Made by a program: the position numbers and the translations under genes. DNA of 64,000 nt from positions 806,001 through 870,000 of the forward strand of contig SKCR01007823.1 in assembly GCA_019454045.1 (NCBI GenBank), in the 5' to 3' direction. Below, piece after piece: positions 1 through 10,292 of the stretch. The notes under the pieces were generated by a model. That model was not told where the DNA came from and made no database searches. It worked only from the letters and a program-made list of their open reading frames with translations. This DNA comes from Zanthoxylum bungeanum (Eukaryota > Streptophyta > Magnoliopsida > Sapindales > Rutaceae). Every line of letters begins with the position of its first letter. Positions within the stretch are counted from its first letter, which is position 1.

Positions 1-702
1 AGATAATTATGACATCATTATTTGATAATGGTAAATGGATTATCAAGACATCCTTAATGGTTTGCCAAATCATCCACCAAGTTTTTGTTAATTAATTTTG
101 ACCTAATTACCTAACTTGTTCATTATCAAATGGATTTGGTTGACACTCCACTCAAGTGTTTTTTTCCATTTAAAAAGTGAGTGGATGTTGGTGGTTGAAG
201 TTGGAAAGAATAAATTCTCTACACTCTCCACTCTATAAATAGAGTGAATTTTGTAAAAACCATTTACATTCAAAAAATTAGAGTTATAAAGAAAATTCAA
301 GCAAACACAAAAGTTATGAGAGAGTTTGAAAATCAAGAATTTTTTCTTAATTATTAAGATATAAAAATTCTACTTGAGTTAGATATTGATCTAGTTCATA
401 TTTCCAAAAGAATTTGTGACAATATCATTTCTCTAAATAGTTTAGAGTTTGATACTTCTCTAAATAGTTTAGAGGTTGATCTGTGTGAGTGAAGCCCACA
501 CTTCGATTTGTTGGTTTCGAGATATAACTTGGAAGATTTGGTGGTTTATTCTACGGTAGAATCTCAAAGGAAATTCATCAAGTGTTTGGTGGAGTTTGAC
601 TTCAACAAAAGAGAAGGCAATGAAAATTTTAAAGGTCCATACCGGAGCCAGTGCCACCACATCCGTAACTTCCGCTGCGCTAAGGAAAATTCGTTTCCTA
701 CA
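1..702 (+). repeat. Ty1/copia LTR (element H), 5' end outside window
   Basis: The stretch reads as the 3' part of a copia LTR. A TATA box lies at 234-241. From about 480 the text parallels the end of element B's LTR: a 'GTGAGTG-AGCCCA' phrase, then 'GAGATATA', a purine-rich stretch, 'CCGCTGCGCTA-GGAAA', and a final TTCCTACA at 702. The expected tRNA-Met primer site after 702 is not readable. The start lies left of the window, so length and target duplication cannot be given. Family membership with B is inferred from shared phrases only. Confidence 0.6.
234..241 (+). promoter_or_regulatory. LTR TATA box (element H)
   Basis: TATAAATA sits in a small palindromic context (CTCTATAAATAGAG), as expected for the U3/R promoter of a plant LTR. 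Whether it is active is unknown. Confidence 0.5.
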
Positions 703-1931
703 GGAACAACAGGGCATAATGATCGATGAATGGCTAGGCCGAAATTTGATTTTATCTTATTTCCCTAGTACTTACGTTGGATGTGTGTTAAATTTTCAAA
801 TGCAATCGATGCAAGCCAGTTATGAATAACTTCATAACATGTTATGCACGGTGGAACAAGATTTGAAGAAAGACAATCCCACTTTGTACCTCCATGGTGG
901 AGCAAGTTCTTCGAAGACTTTAAGAAAGTCGAAGAGAATCAAAATGGGAAAGAAGAATTTATTAAAGAAAAAATCCAAGAAGCGCAAAGCTGCAAGGCTG
1001 CGTGTAGCTCGTGATGAATGTCTACACTGCAAGAAGTCTGGACACTGGAATAAAGATTATCCAAAACTGAAAGGAATGGCGGGACCCTCAGATACGCTTC
1101 GTATTTTTCATATTATTCTCATTAGCCTTCGATGCAAATAGTGGATGGGTGTTAGAAACTGGCAGTCCCACTCATATTTGCAACTCCATGCAGATCATGA
1201 GGGTTAAAAGAAGGCTGAATAAACGAGATATCCAAGTCAAAGTTGGTAATAGCAAGACATTGGATGTCAAAGCCATATGACCAATTGTTATATATCTCCA
1301 TAATGAATGTAAATTAATTTTACATGACTGTTATTATGTATCATCTCTTATCAAACAAATAATATCATTACCGATATTGAAAAACAAATATATAAAATAA
1401 ACATTAAAGATGATACTTTATTTTTATATGATAAAGATAACTATTTGATATGTGAATGTTTTTTATCTAATGGTCACTATATTTTGAAAATATATAGATA
1501 TGTCTTTAATGTAGAGGGAAATACAAGTAAAAGATCTGAATTAAATAAAAATGAATTATGGTATATTAGATTGGGCCACATAGGTGTTAGACGTCTATCA
1601 AAATTGGTTAAGGATAGTTTGATTGAAGATCTTATCTTAGATCCTTATCTGATTTGTGAGTAATGTATAAAAGGGAAAATGACAAAGGCCCAATTTCTTG
1701 GTGTTGGACATCGTGCTGAAGATTTATTAGAACTAATACACAGTGATGTGTGTGGTCTATTAAATCATGCCGCTAATGATGGTTCAACATACTTCGTGAC
1801 TTTCACTGATGATAAGTCAAGATATGGATATGTATATTTGATGAGACATAATCGGAAACATTTGTAAGCTCCAGAAGTCTTTTTATGGTTTTAAACAGGC
1901 ATCCCAAAGTTGGAATCATCATTTTGAGGAT
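703..1931 (+). pseudogene. Decayed copia gag-pol, internally deleted (element H)
   Basis: Fragments of a copia polyprotein appear in order but in different frames. A gag tail with a lysine-rich run is followed by a zinc knuckle CLHCKKSGHWNKDY (about 1018-1060), in which the last Cys is Tyr. Next comes a protease site WVLETGSPTHIC (about 1144), with Asp replaced by Glu. The GAG-pre-integrase start LWYIRLGHIG (about 1557) and the integrase start HSDVCGL/FTDDKSRYGYVYLM (1739-1845) follow. The text then jumps straight to the reverse transcriptase phrase SFYGFKQASQSWN (1875-1914). Most of integrase and early RT are therefore deleted. The front of gag is also missing, since gag text starts within about 30 bases of the LTR. 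Non-functional relic. Confidence 0.8.
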
Positions 1932-1934
1932 TGA

Positions 1935-3044
1935 TGTAAAGTGTGAAAGCTAAAACAAGCAAGAGTTAGAAAAATTAACCTAAGTAAGAGAAGTGATTAT
2001 AGAAGCTTTGGAAGATCTCTACAACATTTCAACCAGGAGAAATCAAGATTGGATCTTGGAGTGAAGCTTGCTAGCATTGGAATCAAGATTGGATCTTGGA
2101 TTCAAGCTTGCTAACTTTGGAAGCTCTCCACAGTATTTCAACAAGGAGAAATAGATTGGATCTTTGAATCAACCTTATTAAGTAAGTTTGATCTTCTCCA
2201 AAGCTATGTTTTTCATTAGTGAGTAATCATTAGAGAAACATATAGTGATGAATTATGTATTGGATGCATAATAACATAGCTTGAATTAGGCTTATGAATT
2301 ATGTATGGATGTTTTGGATGTATAAACACAATATGTTTGTAATTAGGTCAAATATGTTCATGTTAGATACATAACAATTAATAAGAGTTTGGAACTGTAG
2401 ATAAAAGCTTAAAGCTATGGCTACCATTCTAGAATTACGTGATCTCCATTGAGTGACCTAGAATTATTCATGAGCCATTTCGTTTTGGGATTCTATTTTG
2501 GTTTGTGTTTTGATTCAAACAAATGCATATATATTTTAAATACATGTATGTCGTATAACATGTTTTGATGATGGTTTTGATGTTAAAATTGGCTTGTAGG
2601 TGTATTGAAATGTTTGGAAAAAATTGGAAGTATTTTAGATTGAATTCAAGGCAAATTTGCTCACTACCAGTATTTTACACAAGGCGGTGTCGCGACTATG
2701 ATCTCTGGTGTCGCGACACTCAAATTTCAAAGGTGAAAGCATCGTGATGCTAACCCTTGGGCATCGTGACTCCAAGCTTTCACAGATTGGGAGTCGCGAC
2801 TCCCAAACATGCGCGTCGCGACTCGTCGAGAGTTGATGTTCATAAGTGCCGAAACTTCATTTTCTCCATCCCAGAGTTTTCGGACTCCGATTTGATCCCT
2901 ATTTTTTCCTACGGACTCGTAACGGAATGTAGTTTTCCATAAAATATTTTACAAATATAATCATGCTATATATCCATAGGTTAGACCCACTTTCACTACG
3001 CGGGACATCGATTCGACCCTAGGGGTTTGACTTCTACCCCAACA
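1935..3044 (-). repeat. LTR, minus orientation, left arm of a head-to-head pair
   Basis: Read on the minus strand it starts TGTTGGGGTAGAAG at 3044 and ends ACTTTACA at 1935, the TG...CA pattern of an LTR. It matches the plus-strand segment 3311-4181 in inverted orientation, for example the phrase around CCCTAGGGTCG, 'GTCCCGC-TAGTG' and 'CGGA-TCCGAAAACTC'. A GC-rich block with repeated GTCGCGAC (about 2690-2840) is largely absent from the other arm. The flanking 5-mers differ (1930-1934 against 3045-3049), so it is not a simple solo LTR. Confidence 0.6.
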
Positions 3045-3310
3045 ATTTTGAAGTAGTTGACCTAATTATAGTGAAAGGAAAACGTGTCCCAATCCAATGG
3101 TAAAATAGACAAATTACTTCAAATGGTTAACGCCCACTCACAAGCATTAAGAAGGCTTTTCCTAGGGAAAATATCTACACGCTCATATATGGGCTTATCA
3201 GGAGGCTTAGGCTCACATTGGAGAAGGATTGTCCAAAATTATGTCTCCCCACCCAAGGGTTCTAATGATCAATGGACGTGTTATTTAATATGTCAAGGGT
3301 ACATGATAAT
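3045..3310. other. Spacer between inverted LTRs
   Basis: This loop of about 266 bp lies between the two LTR starts. It has an open frame from 3084 (GTG, not ATG) beginning 'SQSNGKIDKLLQMVNAHSQAL', which faintly resembles the coiled region near the end of plant gypsy gag proteins. The rest is unrecognised. No polypurine tract is clear next to either LTR start. Confidence 0.35.
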
Positions 3311-4181
3311 TGTTGGGCAATTATGGAACCCCTAGGGTCGGATCGGTGTCCCGCATAGTGGAAATGAGTCTAACCCATGGATATAGAGCATAGATGTATT
3401 TTTAAATATTTTAATGAAATATTAAATTCCATTATAAGTGCATAAGGAAAAATCGGGGATGAATCGGAATCCGAAAACTCAAAACGGGAGAAAATCGTTT
3501 GTGTGCATCGTGGGTGCCATGCGATTTGTGCACATCGCCCTAGCATACGCGCAACTTGCTGCGCTACTCATCATCTTTGATGAGATTTATCTCGCGCACA
3601 ATTTTCTCTCTTGGCAAGCAACACTTCCAAACACCTAAAATCTAATTTTAACATCAAAACCAACATCAACACATGTTATAAAATAAAGATACATATTTTC
3701 TAAATATATATATGTATTTCTTTGAATAAAAAAACAAACCAAACTAAAATCCAACCAAAAAGTAACTCAATAATAATTCTAGGTCACTTAAAGGTGGTCA
3801 AGTGATTCTAGAATGGTATCAATGACTCCAAGCTTTTATCTAGAGTTTCAAACTCTAATTTTATGTTCATGTCCAACATAAACATATTTGACCCAATTAC
3901 AAGCATTTTTTGTTTATGCTTCCAAAGCATCCATACACAAATTTATTAACCTAATTTCAACTTCAAGCTATATTATTATGTATCAAATACTAAAATATAA
4001 TTTATTAGAGAAGATCAAACTTACCTAGTAAGCTTGAACCAAAGATCTAATATTCTTCCACTTGTTGAAAAATGTAGAGAACTTCCAAAACTTCTCTAAA
4101 TACATCTTTAGGCTAATATTTCTTATGCTTTTCCTTAAGCTTGCTTAATCAAAAACTTGCTCTGAAGAGTTGAATTGTACA
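3311..4181 (+). repeat. LTR, plus orientation, right arm of a head-to-head pair
   Basis: It starts TGTTGGGCAATTATGG and shares the order of motifs with the minus-strand LTR at 1935-3044, including the AACCCCTAGGGTCG block, GTCCCGCATAGTGG, a CCGAAAACTC phrase, and AT-rich text down to 'AAGCTTGCTTAATC'. The end at 4181 (TTGTACA) is a guess from the CA rule. It is shorter than its partner, mainly because the GC-rich interior is missing. Confidence 0.5.
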
Positions 4182-4289
4182 AGAAGGAGTACTTTTTTAG
4201 AGTAAGAGTATTGTGGGAGTCTGAGACTATGACATAATTTGGATGTAATCAATATAGAAAAAAATATATGCAAGAGTTTGGTAAGCACA

Positions 4290-5894
4290 CTGTTGAACAT
4301 TCCTGGTAAGACGAAAGATACTGAAAATGTTAGATTGCACCTATAAAATCATAAAATTTACAGTGAATTGCACTTAAGGCCACTGCTCGAGGTCTTATAA
4401 TACGTGCTAACTCAATCAGAGAGAAAATCATTTTATGATTGGCTAAAAATGGTGAAATACCTTGATGATTATGCATCGAATATTGGACGTTGGGTCAGAG
4501 ATGACATGATAACTGGGTTAAAAAATCACGACTGTCATGTGCTTCTAGAGATTCTCCTTCTTATTAGCGTTCGAGCTTATGATCTGTCAAATATATGCGA
4601 CGTCGTTCTTGATCTATGTGGCTTCTTTAAACAATTGTGCCAAAGGCATTAAGTACATCTGTCATTGACGAACTTGAGCAAGTAATCGTGATCATCTTAT
4701 GCAAGTTGGAATGAATATTGCCACCGATTTTTTTTAACACAATGGTACATCTGGTCGTGCATTTTCCCTCCGAAGCTCAGAGGGGAGGTCAATGTCATGT
4801 TCATTACATGTGGATGTACCCATTGAGAGGTAATATTAAATTAGTAATATTAATTGTTTTTTATGTTTGATTTTATGTTAAAATTATTAATCATGGAAAT
4901 TATATGTAATAATTACAGAGATTTAGGACATTACAAAGAATATGTGAGAAACAAAGTGCGGCCTGAAGAGTCAATGGTAGTCGGCAGAGGTGGTCTTAAT
5001 CAGTGAGGCAATAATATTTTGTTTGATATATGTGTAAAATATTGAAACTCCATTTAACCGTCCGATAAGAAACTACGATCGAGATGAAATTAATCAGTAA
5101 GATATGATAGTGTTCCGTCGAAATTACAGACCGTTCGGATCATTAGGTGTCAAATTGCTAACACTGGAGGAAGTTCAACGTGCCTATTATTTTATATTAA
5201 GTAATTACGATGAGGTGTAAACGTATTTGTATTGGCATACGGCCCTCAAAAGCAGTACGAATATAATGGATGCATTGTGAACAATGTTCGATTTCACAGT
5301 GAGTAGGGAAATGTTTCACGTATAACTCAAAATTATGGAATCGTGATACTAGAAAAACACATTGATGATATTGTTGACTTCCATGGAGTGTTGCAATCAG
5401 TCATTGAGTTGATATAGAGACCCCGACGACGTACAGTGCTATTCGAATGCAAGTTGTTTGACACGAATCCTTGAAAGATTAGAATTAAATTTCATAACCA
5501 TCTAACGTCAATTAATATTCAAAATTATTGGTACAAGAATGATCCATATATTTTTTACACCCAAACACGGTCTTTTATGTATATGTCTGATTCAAATCTA
5601 GGAAATGGACGGATGGTGGTAGAGAAGTTACAATAAATGGGTATTTGGGACAAATAGGAGAAATATAGTGTCATAATTTTTGATTTTAAACAAGTCACTG
5701 AGGACATTGAAGTTGCTGAATAGATATTTCATTTACCAAATATTCAAGAACAAGACATCGGGACTTAAGATATCACGCTAACTCGAGAAAATACAGAAAA
5801 CATTGAGATAATTCCCCATTATCGATTTAGCGTGGAAGTAGAAGATGAAGACGAGTTCGAAGACGAAGATAAAGATGAGTTCAAGTCCTTTTAG
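4290..5894 (+). pseudogene. TNP2-like CACTA transposase remnant
   Basis: The main CACTA transposase binds element ends and cuts them. Recognisable pieces are LLNIPGKTKD (4290), an open frame 4404-4652 with DDYASNIGRWV and GLKNHDCHVLLEILL, 'VHFPSEAQRGG' (about 4755), 'DLGHYKEYVRNKVRPEESM' (4921) and the C-terminal part with VVLFECKLFD-like and NDPYIF phrases (about 5430-5560). An acidic tail (VEDEDEFEDED) ends at 5894. The frame is broken by many stops and shifts, and an AT-rich interruption at 4830-4915 looks like an intron. The N-terminal domains are missing. The GLK-HDCHVL motif makes the family call firm; there is no function left. Confidence 0.8.
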
Positions 5895-5984
5895 GAAACC
5901 TCAAATGCCAATGATTATGTTGTGTCATATAATAGTGACTAATTTATTTTTTATTTATGTATTATTTGTTTTTGAAATTAGATA

Positions 5985-6007
5985 TTATTTGTTATTGTTG
6001 TTGTTAT

Positions 6008-6039
<32 letters not shown>

Positions 6040-6041
6040 CC
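5985..6041 (+). repeat. (TTG)n microsatellite
   Basis: An imperfect run of TTG/TTA triplets inside the CACTA element, downstream of the TNP2-like gene. It creates a spurious poly-leucine frame. Confidence 0.8.
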
Positions 6042-6387
6042 TTCTCTCTCGTTCTCTTATGTTTATAGACACCATATTGATATATAAATATGTAGCATAA
6101 GAACGTCAATTATTATATTCGTTATGGTTGATTGATTTGGATTTTTTATACTTGTTGTATCCAACCATTTGTTGCATAATTTTTTAGAATGTATAAATCA
6201 TTTAACTTCATTCTTTTATAGTTGTTGTATCCAAACGTCAATCAATAGAACATTCCTTCTTGAAAATTCCACCTTTTGAAAATTGGAAACAATGATATAT
6301 GCTTATGATGAAACTCATGAGGCAACTTCAAGCATAAAGAAGAAAATATGTGTTCTTTAGTGTAATAGTGAATTTTATTGTATTATG

Positions 6388-6477
6388 GTGCTGCTGATGG
6401 TATTTGAGAGAGTTAAGGTGCTGTTTTTGATATTTGAGAGAGTTAAGGTGCTGCTCTTTGTATTTGAGAGAGTTGAA
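6388..6477 (+). repeat. Three 30-bp tandem units
   Basis: Three exact-length 30-bp units (6388-6417, 6418-6447, 6448-6477) start GTGCTG and end with TATTTGAGAGAGTT plus three bases. Because 30 is a multiple of three, an ATG frame from 6385 reads ten-residue repeats of the form VL--FERVK. The frame runs only to 6609. I do not recognise it as a gene; it lies between the two CACTA genes. Confidence 0.6.
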
Positions 6478-6682
6478 ATGCCAATAATATGTATGGATAT
6501 GTGCTCTTTTTATACTACTGGATGTAATTATTGGTTAATGGTAACGACTAATGTGTATGGATATGTTTGTTCATTAGGGTATTTATTGGTATTTGTGTCA
6601 GTAGGTTGAAGGTTGGATAAGTTGAGAGAGATGTTGGTATTTATGTGTGTGCATGTGTGTGGTCCAATAAGAGTAGCGAATG

Positions 6683-6820
6683 TGTGTGTGCATGGCCGAG
6701 TGTGGCTAGAAGGGTAGATGTTGAAATGCAATACATGATGTAGGTGGGAAGAATGGTGTGATGTAGGTGTGTGTACATGGCCGAGTGTGGCTAGAAGGGT
6801 GGATGTTGAAATGCAATTCA
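6683..6820 (+). repeat. Tandem duplication, period about 85 bp
   Basis: The phrase 'CATGGCCGAGTGTGGCTAG' with its continuation (AAGGGT-GATGTTGAAATGCAAT) occurs at about 6691 and again at about 6775, with a short intervening text that differs. It is part of the non-coding interior of the CACTA element. Confidence 0.65.
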
Positions 6821-6845
6821 TAAGGGTAGTAAAGGTGTATGCGTA

Positions 6846-6966
6846 TAGCCTACTGTTGTAACAACAACAATGCAACAGCAGAGTGTTGCTGCTATTGCAA
6901 CAACAGTAGTGTTGCAACACTGCTGTTGTTGCACACCTCCTATGTGTTGCTGCTGTTGCACGCCTG
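6846..6966. repeat. Palindromic GTTGCTGCT/AGCAGCAAC cluster
   Basis: Repeated GTTGCAACA, CAACAGCAG and GTTGCTGCTGTTGCA words appear in both orientations over about 120 bp, able to fold into nested hairpins. It forms the left flank of the second CACTA gene. No coding sense is supported. Confidence 0.6.
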
Positions 6967-7071
6967 TAATTTATTTGTCATTTGATTATATGATTATGAA
7001 ATTGATTATATGGAAATTATAACTTCAAAATAAAAGTTTGATAGTTGCGGTGAAAGTTTTCAGTTCTTATT

Positions 7072-8555
7072 TTGCAAATGGCATTAGGTTCTCGTAAGCG
7101 CCCTTATTCGAATCCATCTTCATATGTACGAACACAGGCTGATCCTAGGGTCTCTACTAGCACATGTTACTCGAGTACAACGAAGCCTCGAGGACGCAGT
7201 TGTGGCCTTGCATTGGTTAAGCATGTCAAAAGCCCACGACCGCATCTGGATAGAGATATCGGATGATGGAGAAATACAGATCATGTAACATTCTTCATTC
7301 TTTACCATGCCATAGGTGTTGTTGCTCGGTTTAAAGCTTCCCAAAAATACATTTCTTGGAGAAAGATCCCGTGGGAGATGAAAATCAACCTGCTCTTCCT
7401 CACGCTACTTGTCAGTAAACTTACAGTATTGAGTTTTCTTTATTTTATGTTTTCTTTAAATTATTTTTTTATATTTAATTTCTAATTGGTTGTTATTCCT
7501 GTAGGAGTGGTTCGACATGGACCTTAACAAACCAAATGTCCTGAAGTATCTCGACTACCACATGGGGAAGAATTACACGGATTTTATTACAAAAGTCCTG
7601 AAACCGATATTTGACGAACATTGGGCTTTTGAGGCTCCATAACACAAGCCTGATTATATAGAGGAGCAAGACTGGGCTTTCTTGTGTGAGCTCTGGTCGA
7701 GCAAGAAACACAAGGTAGCTTTTAAAATAATACGAAACTGATAATTCTCTTTGTTTTTGTTACTGACAATGTTATTAAATGCAGAATAAATATCAAGCAA
7801 ATGCAGAGAATCGTAGTTACCTATGTTTCAATCATCGTGGAGGCTCCAAGTTATTTTCCCAACACCGTGCCGAGCATTATGAGGTAAATATAACCAAAAC
7901 TATTTTTTTAATATTTCATTAATTTTACTAACATTAACAACTACTTAATGCTCTTTTGTTGAGTAGCACAGGTGAGGTGCAGTCATTTTCGGAGTTTTTC
8001 GATTGACGCACTACAGTGAGAAGAAGAAATGAATCAATGAAGAAGACGAACGCTGCTACGTAAGTTTTAGTATTTAAAATATATAAAATATATTTTTAAA
8101 TTTAGTTTTTTTCTTATCAAGTTTGAACATTAACTTCAATTTTTTTTAAACATAATAAAATAATGTAGGTCCAGCGACAGGCTCAGGTAACAAGGTCTGA
8201 CCCTCTACCAGATAAGGAGTTGTCGTAATTGGTTTTCAAGAATCAAATAGCGTACAACGTCGGCCTTGGTACTCGTAAGAAACAATAGTAGCCGACGTCG
8301 TTTGGACGGACTACTGTTTCTTCTCCTACTCAGTTGTGCCTTGAAGAACAGTTAGTCAGCACCAAGGAAAAGTTGGACAATACCAAAGAAGAGTTGAATA
8401 AGACCCAGAAGAAGCAACAACAGGTCGAAGAGGACAAACATAAGAAGATGCAAGAGTTCGACCAGCAGATGAGGACTTTCAGATAGATGCTGGAGACCTC
8501 ACTCTGTCAGACTGCATCGGTCGACGTAACCGCCCCTCCATCACAGCAGCAATGA
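7072..8555 (+). pseudogene. CACTA second gene, Transposase_24 (Ptta/En/Spm) type
   Basis: Exon-like blocks of the plant En/Spm accessory protein are visible. The first is 7072-7266 with the phrase GRSCGLALVKHVKS. The block 7503-7712 has DLNKPNVLKYLDYHMGKNY and DWAFLCELWSSKKHK. The block about 7787-7882 has NRSYLCFNHRGGSK and QHRAEHYE. Next is GEVQSFSEFF (about 7971), and last a coiled-coil tail 8340-8555 rich in Glu, Lys and Gln (EEQLVSTKEKLDNTKEELNK). AT-rich gaps between blocks begin GT and end AG, consistent with introns. In-frame stops (for example before HKPDYIEEQ) and lost splice logic make it a pseudogene. Its neighbours, TNP2 upstream and subterminal repeats downstream, fit one element. 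Confidence 0.8.
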
Positions 8556-8817
8556 TTGTTATTTTCATTTGTATAAACATTAACAGTAGTGATTATTAAT
8601 AGACTATGTATTTATTTTATTTAATAAAATTTAATTATAAATTTAATTTCTTTTTATATTTTAATTTTAATTTATTTTTAAATTTATTAGAAAGAAAAAT
8701 TATTAAAATAAAAATTATTTTACTATTATTCAGTAAAATTATTTTTATTATAAAAATATTTTTCAAAAAAATCTGAATGTTTTGACTCTGAAGATAATAT
8801 AATAATAATTTTTTAAT
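8556..8817. other. AT-rich stretch before CACTA subterminal repeats
   Basis: About 85-90% A+T with no coding signal. A 68-codon minus-strand frame of Lys, Ile, Leu and Asn only reflects base composition. Confidence 0.6.
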
Positions 8818-9107
8818 ACCCTTTAGCGTTGAAGTATTCAACCGTAAAGTAATAAATAATATTTATATTTTAATATTATTTCACATTTACCGTTGAAGTA
8901 TTCGACGCTAAAGGTCTCAAATTTAGCGTCGAAAATTTTTTGATGTAAAATATTGCACTTTAGCGTCGAAAGTATTTTTTCGACGCTAATAGTATTTCTC
9001 ATCCATGTTTAGTGTCGAAAATATTCGACACTAATAGTCTTTAGTGTCAATAAATATTCTTTTAGCGTCAATATTTTTCGACGCTAAAGACCTTATTTTT
9101 TATAGTG
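8818..9107. repeat. CACTA subterminal repeats and 3' terminus
   Basis: At least eight copies of TTTAGCGTCGAA or its complement (TTCGACGCTAAA), some with GTGTC variants, alternate in orientation between 8823 and 9090. The right end is CTTATTTTTTATAGTG, which is CACTATAAAAAATAAG on the other strand. Short repeats in both orientations next to a CACTA end are the usual transposase-binding array of this superfamily. Confidence 0.85.
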
Positions 9108-9772
9108 AAAGAATATATATATAGTATAAAAAAAATATTATTAATTATTTAATTAATATAATTGTGATGGAAATACATTAATTTTATAGCAAAATGGAAT
9201 TAATCTTATCACCTATTAATTGAACATTTCTCGCCGCTTATATTATGTAGGTTGATTTTATCAATAATAATAAAATCTCCTTCTTGTTGTTTCCCTTGAC
9301 TCTTCTCATCAACCATACACACTAAATTTAGAATTGTTTCACCACTCAAGTTTCTACCTGCCTATTGGCATATTCGGCATGTGCATTAATTTGAAGAAAC
9401 CTACTCATATACCAAATACAAAATTCAACGTAGTTCGCTCTAGCACGAAAGTTGTTGAAGTTATTTATTTAGTATAAAATAATTGAAGCTTAATCCGTAC
9501 AAGGGTAAAATATATATTTTCCAAAATCAAACATTTAAGCACGTTTTTAGCATGTTTTTAAAGCGAATTGGCTCTCAATTGAGTGATAACTCATCCTCTT
9601 TTATGATTTGAGTTGCATAGAGATTCTAGCTCTCAAGATTTTTCTACAAATATTTGGAGGGAGTGAATATCTTCGATACGGAGACTGAGTTAATCTCTAA
9701 TAATATCCCTATAGATTTATATAATTATTAAAAAAAAATATATGTATTTAAAACAAAAAAAAAAAAGACTAA
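9108..9772. other. Intergenic, upstream region of the small host gene
   Basis: AT-rich, no transposon protein match, no ORF of note. It ends in A-rich tracts near 9730-9766. It probably contains the promoter of the gene at 9910. Confidence 0.5.
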
Positions 9773-9778
9773 CACGTG
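9773..9778 (+). promoter_or_regulatory. G-box (CACGTG)
   Basis: The palindrome CACGTG lies 50 bp upstream of the TATA box of the small gene at 9910. In plants this hexamer binds bZIP and bHLH factors. Functional role is inferred from position only. Confidence 0.5.
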
Positions 9779-9827
9779 TAAGCATTCCAAAGTAAATAAA
9801 AAATTAAAACCCATTGTTCTTTTCCAC

Positions 9828-9835
9828 TATAAAAG
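9828..9835 (+). promoter_or_regulatory. TATA box of the small host gene
   Basis: TATAAAAG in the context CCACTATAAAAGA lies 82 bp before the ATG at 9910, giving an expected leader of about 50 nt. This is typical spacing for a plant RNA polymerase II promoter. Confidence 0.65.
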
Positions 9836-9909
9836 AAAAAAAAACCTAACATCATTAAACCGAACAGTTCAGTTTTTTTTCCCTCAAATTCCAATTAGTT
9901 ACATCAGCA

Positions 9910-10291
9910 ATGGCGGGTCTTCAATACAACTTGTTGGCAACTGAAACTGATCATCTTTACCCTAATTCCTCAAAGACTAATGACGCCGCCGCCGCAGAGA
10001 AAACGTCAGTTCGTATACAGCAACACTATTTCTTCCCTACTGATTACTTGTATCCTCGTCCAACAGTACAGTCTTTGCAAGTCAATAACTCCAGCAGCAG
10101 CAGGCAGCAATACCCGGCTCCGATACTCATAAAAAAACGAGACGTTTTAGCACCAAGCGACAAGCCTGAAGCTTCAATGGATTAATAAAGCTCCACCAGT
10201 AGCTGGTAGCCACGCCGAGCGGAGGTTTATATTAATTATAGTACTATGGATTCTCTTTCTCACCTATGTGCTCACGCAGAGAATTAAATAA
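9910..10291 (+). pseudogene. Small host protein with C-terminal membrane segment, frameshifted
   Basis: The ATG at 9910 is in a good plant start context (AGCAATGGC) behind a TATA box. The first frame gives 91 residues starting MAGLQYNLLATETD, with a PTDYLYPRP phrase near residue 39 and a Ser/Gln-rich stretch. It stops at 10183-10185. In the next frame, 10175-10291 continues without a break as WINKAPPVAGSHAERRF, then a hydrophobic run of about 16 residues (FILIIVLWILFLTYVL), TQRIK and stop. The fit is what a single extra base near 10171-10175 would produce. The intact ancestor would thus be a protein of about 127 residues with a C-terminal membrane anchor. Function unknown to me. The alternatives are a real 91-residue product or a sequencing error. 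It is the only non-transposon host gene in the left half. Confidence 0.6.
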
Positions 10292-10292
10292 A
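10287..10292 (+). terminator. Putative polyadenylation signal
   Basis: AATAAA overlaps the stop codon of the second frame of the small host gene. Plants use loose signals, so this is suggestive only. Confidence 0.35.

Larger units (their letters stand above)
4182..9107 (+). mobile_element. CACTA (En/Spm) transposon, 3' part, decayed
   Basis: Two transposase-type genes typical of CACTA elements lie in order (TNP2-like 4290-5894, Transposase_24-like 7072-8555). They are followed by inverted subterminal repeats of TTTAGCGTCGAA and an end that reads CACTATAAAAAATAAGG on the minus strand from 9107. No matching CACTA start was found to the left, so the 5' terminus is missing or was destroyed beside the inverted LTRs. 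A 3-bp target duplication cannot be checked; the three bases after the end are AAA. Confidence 0.75.

Noticed and set aside
1935..4181. Long inverted repeat as terminal repeats of a MULE or foldback element
   Set aside because: Each arm has TG...CA ends and LTR-style internal order; the TG starts face inwards, not outwards as transposon ends would.
6528..6920. 130-codon minus-strand frame rich in His, Thr and Cys
   Set aside because: Translates tandem and palindromic repeats of the CACTA interior; low complexity.
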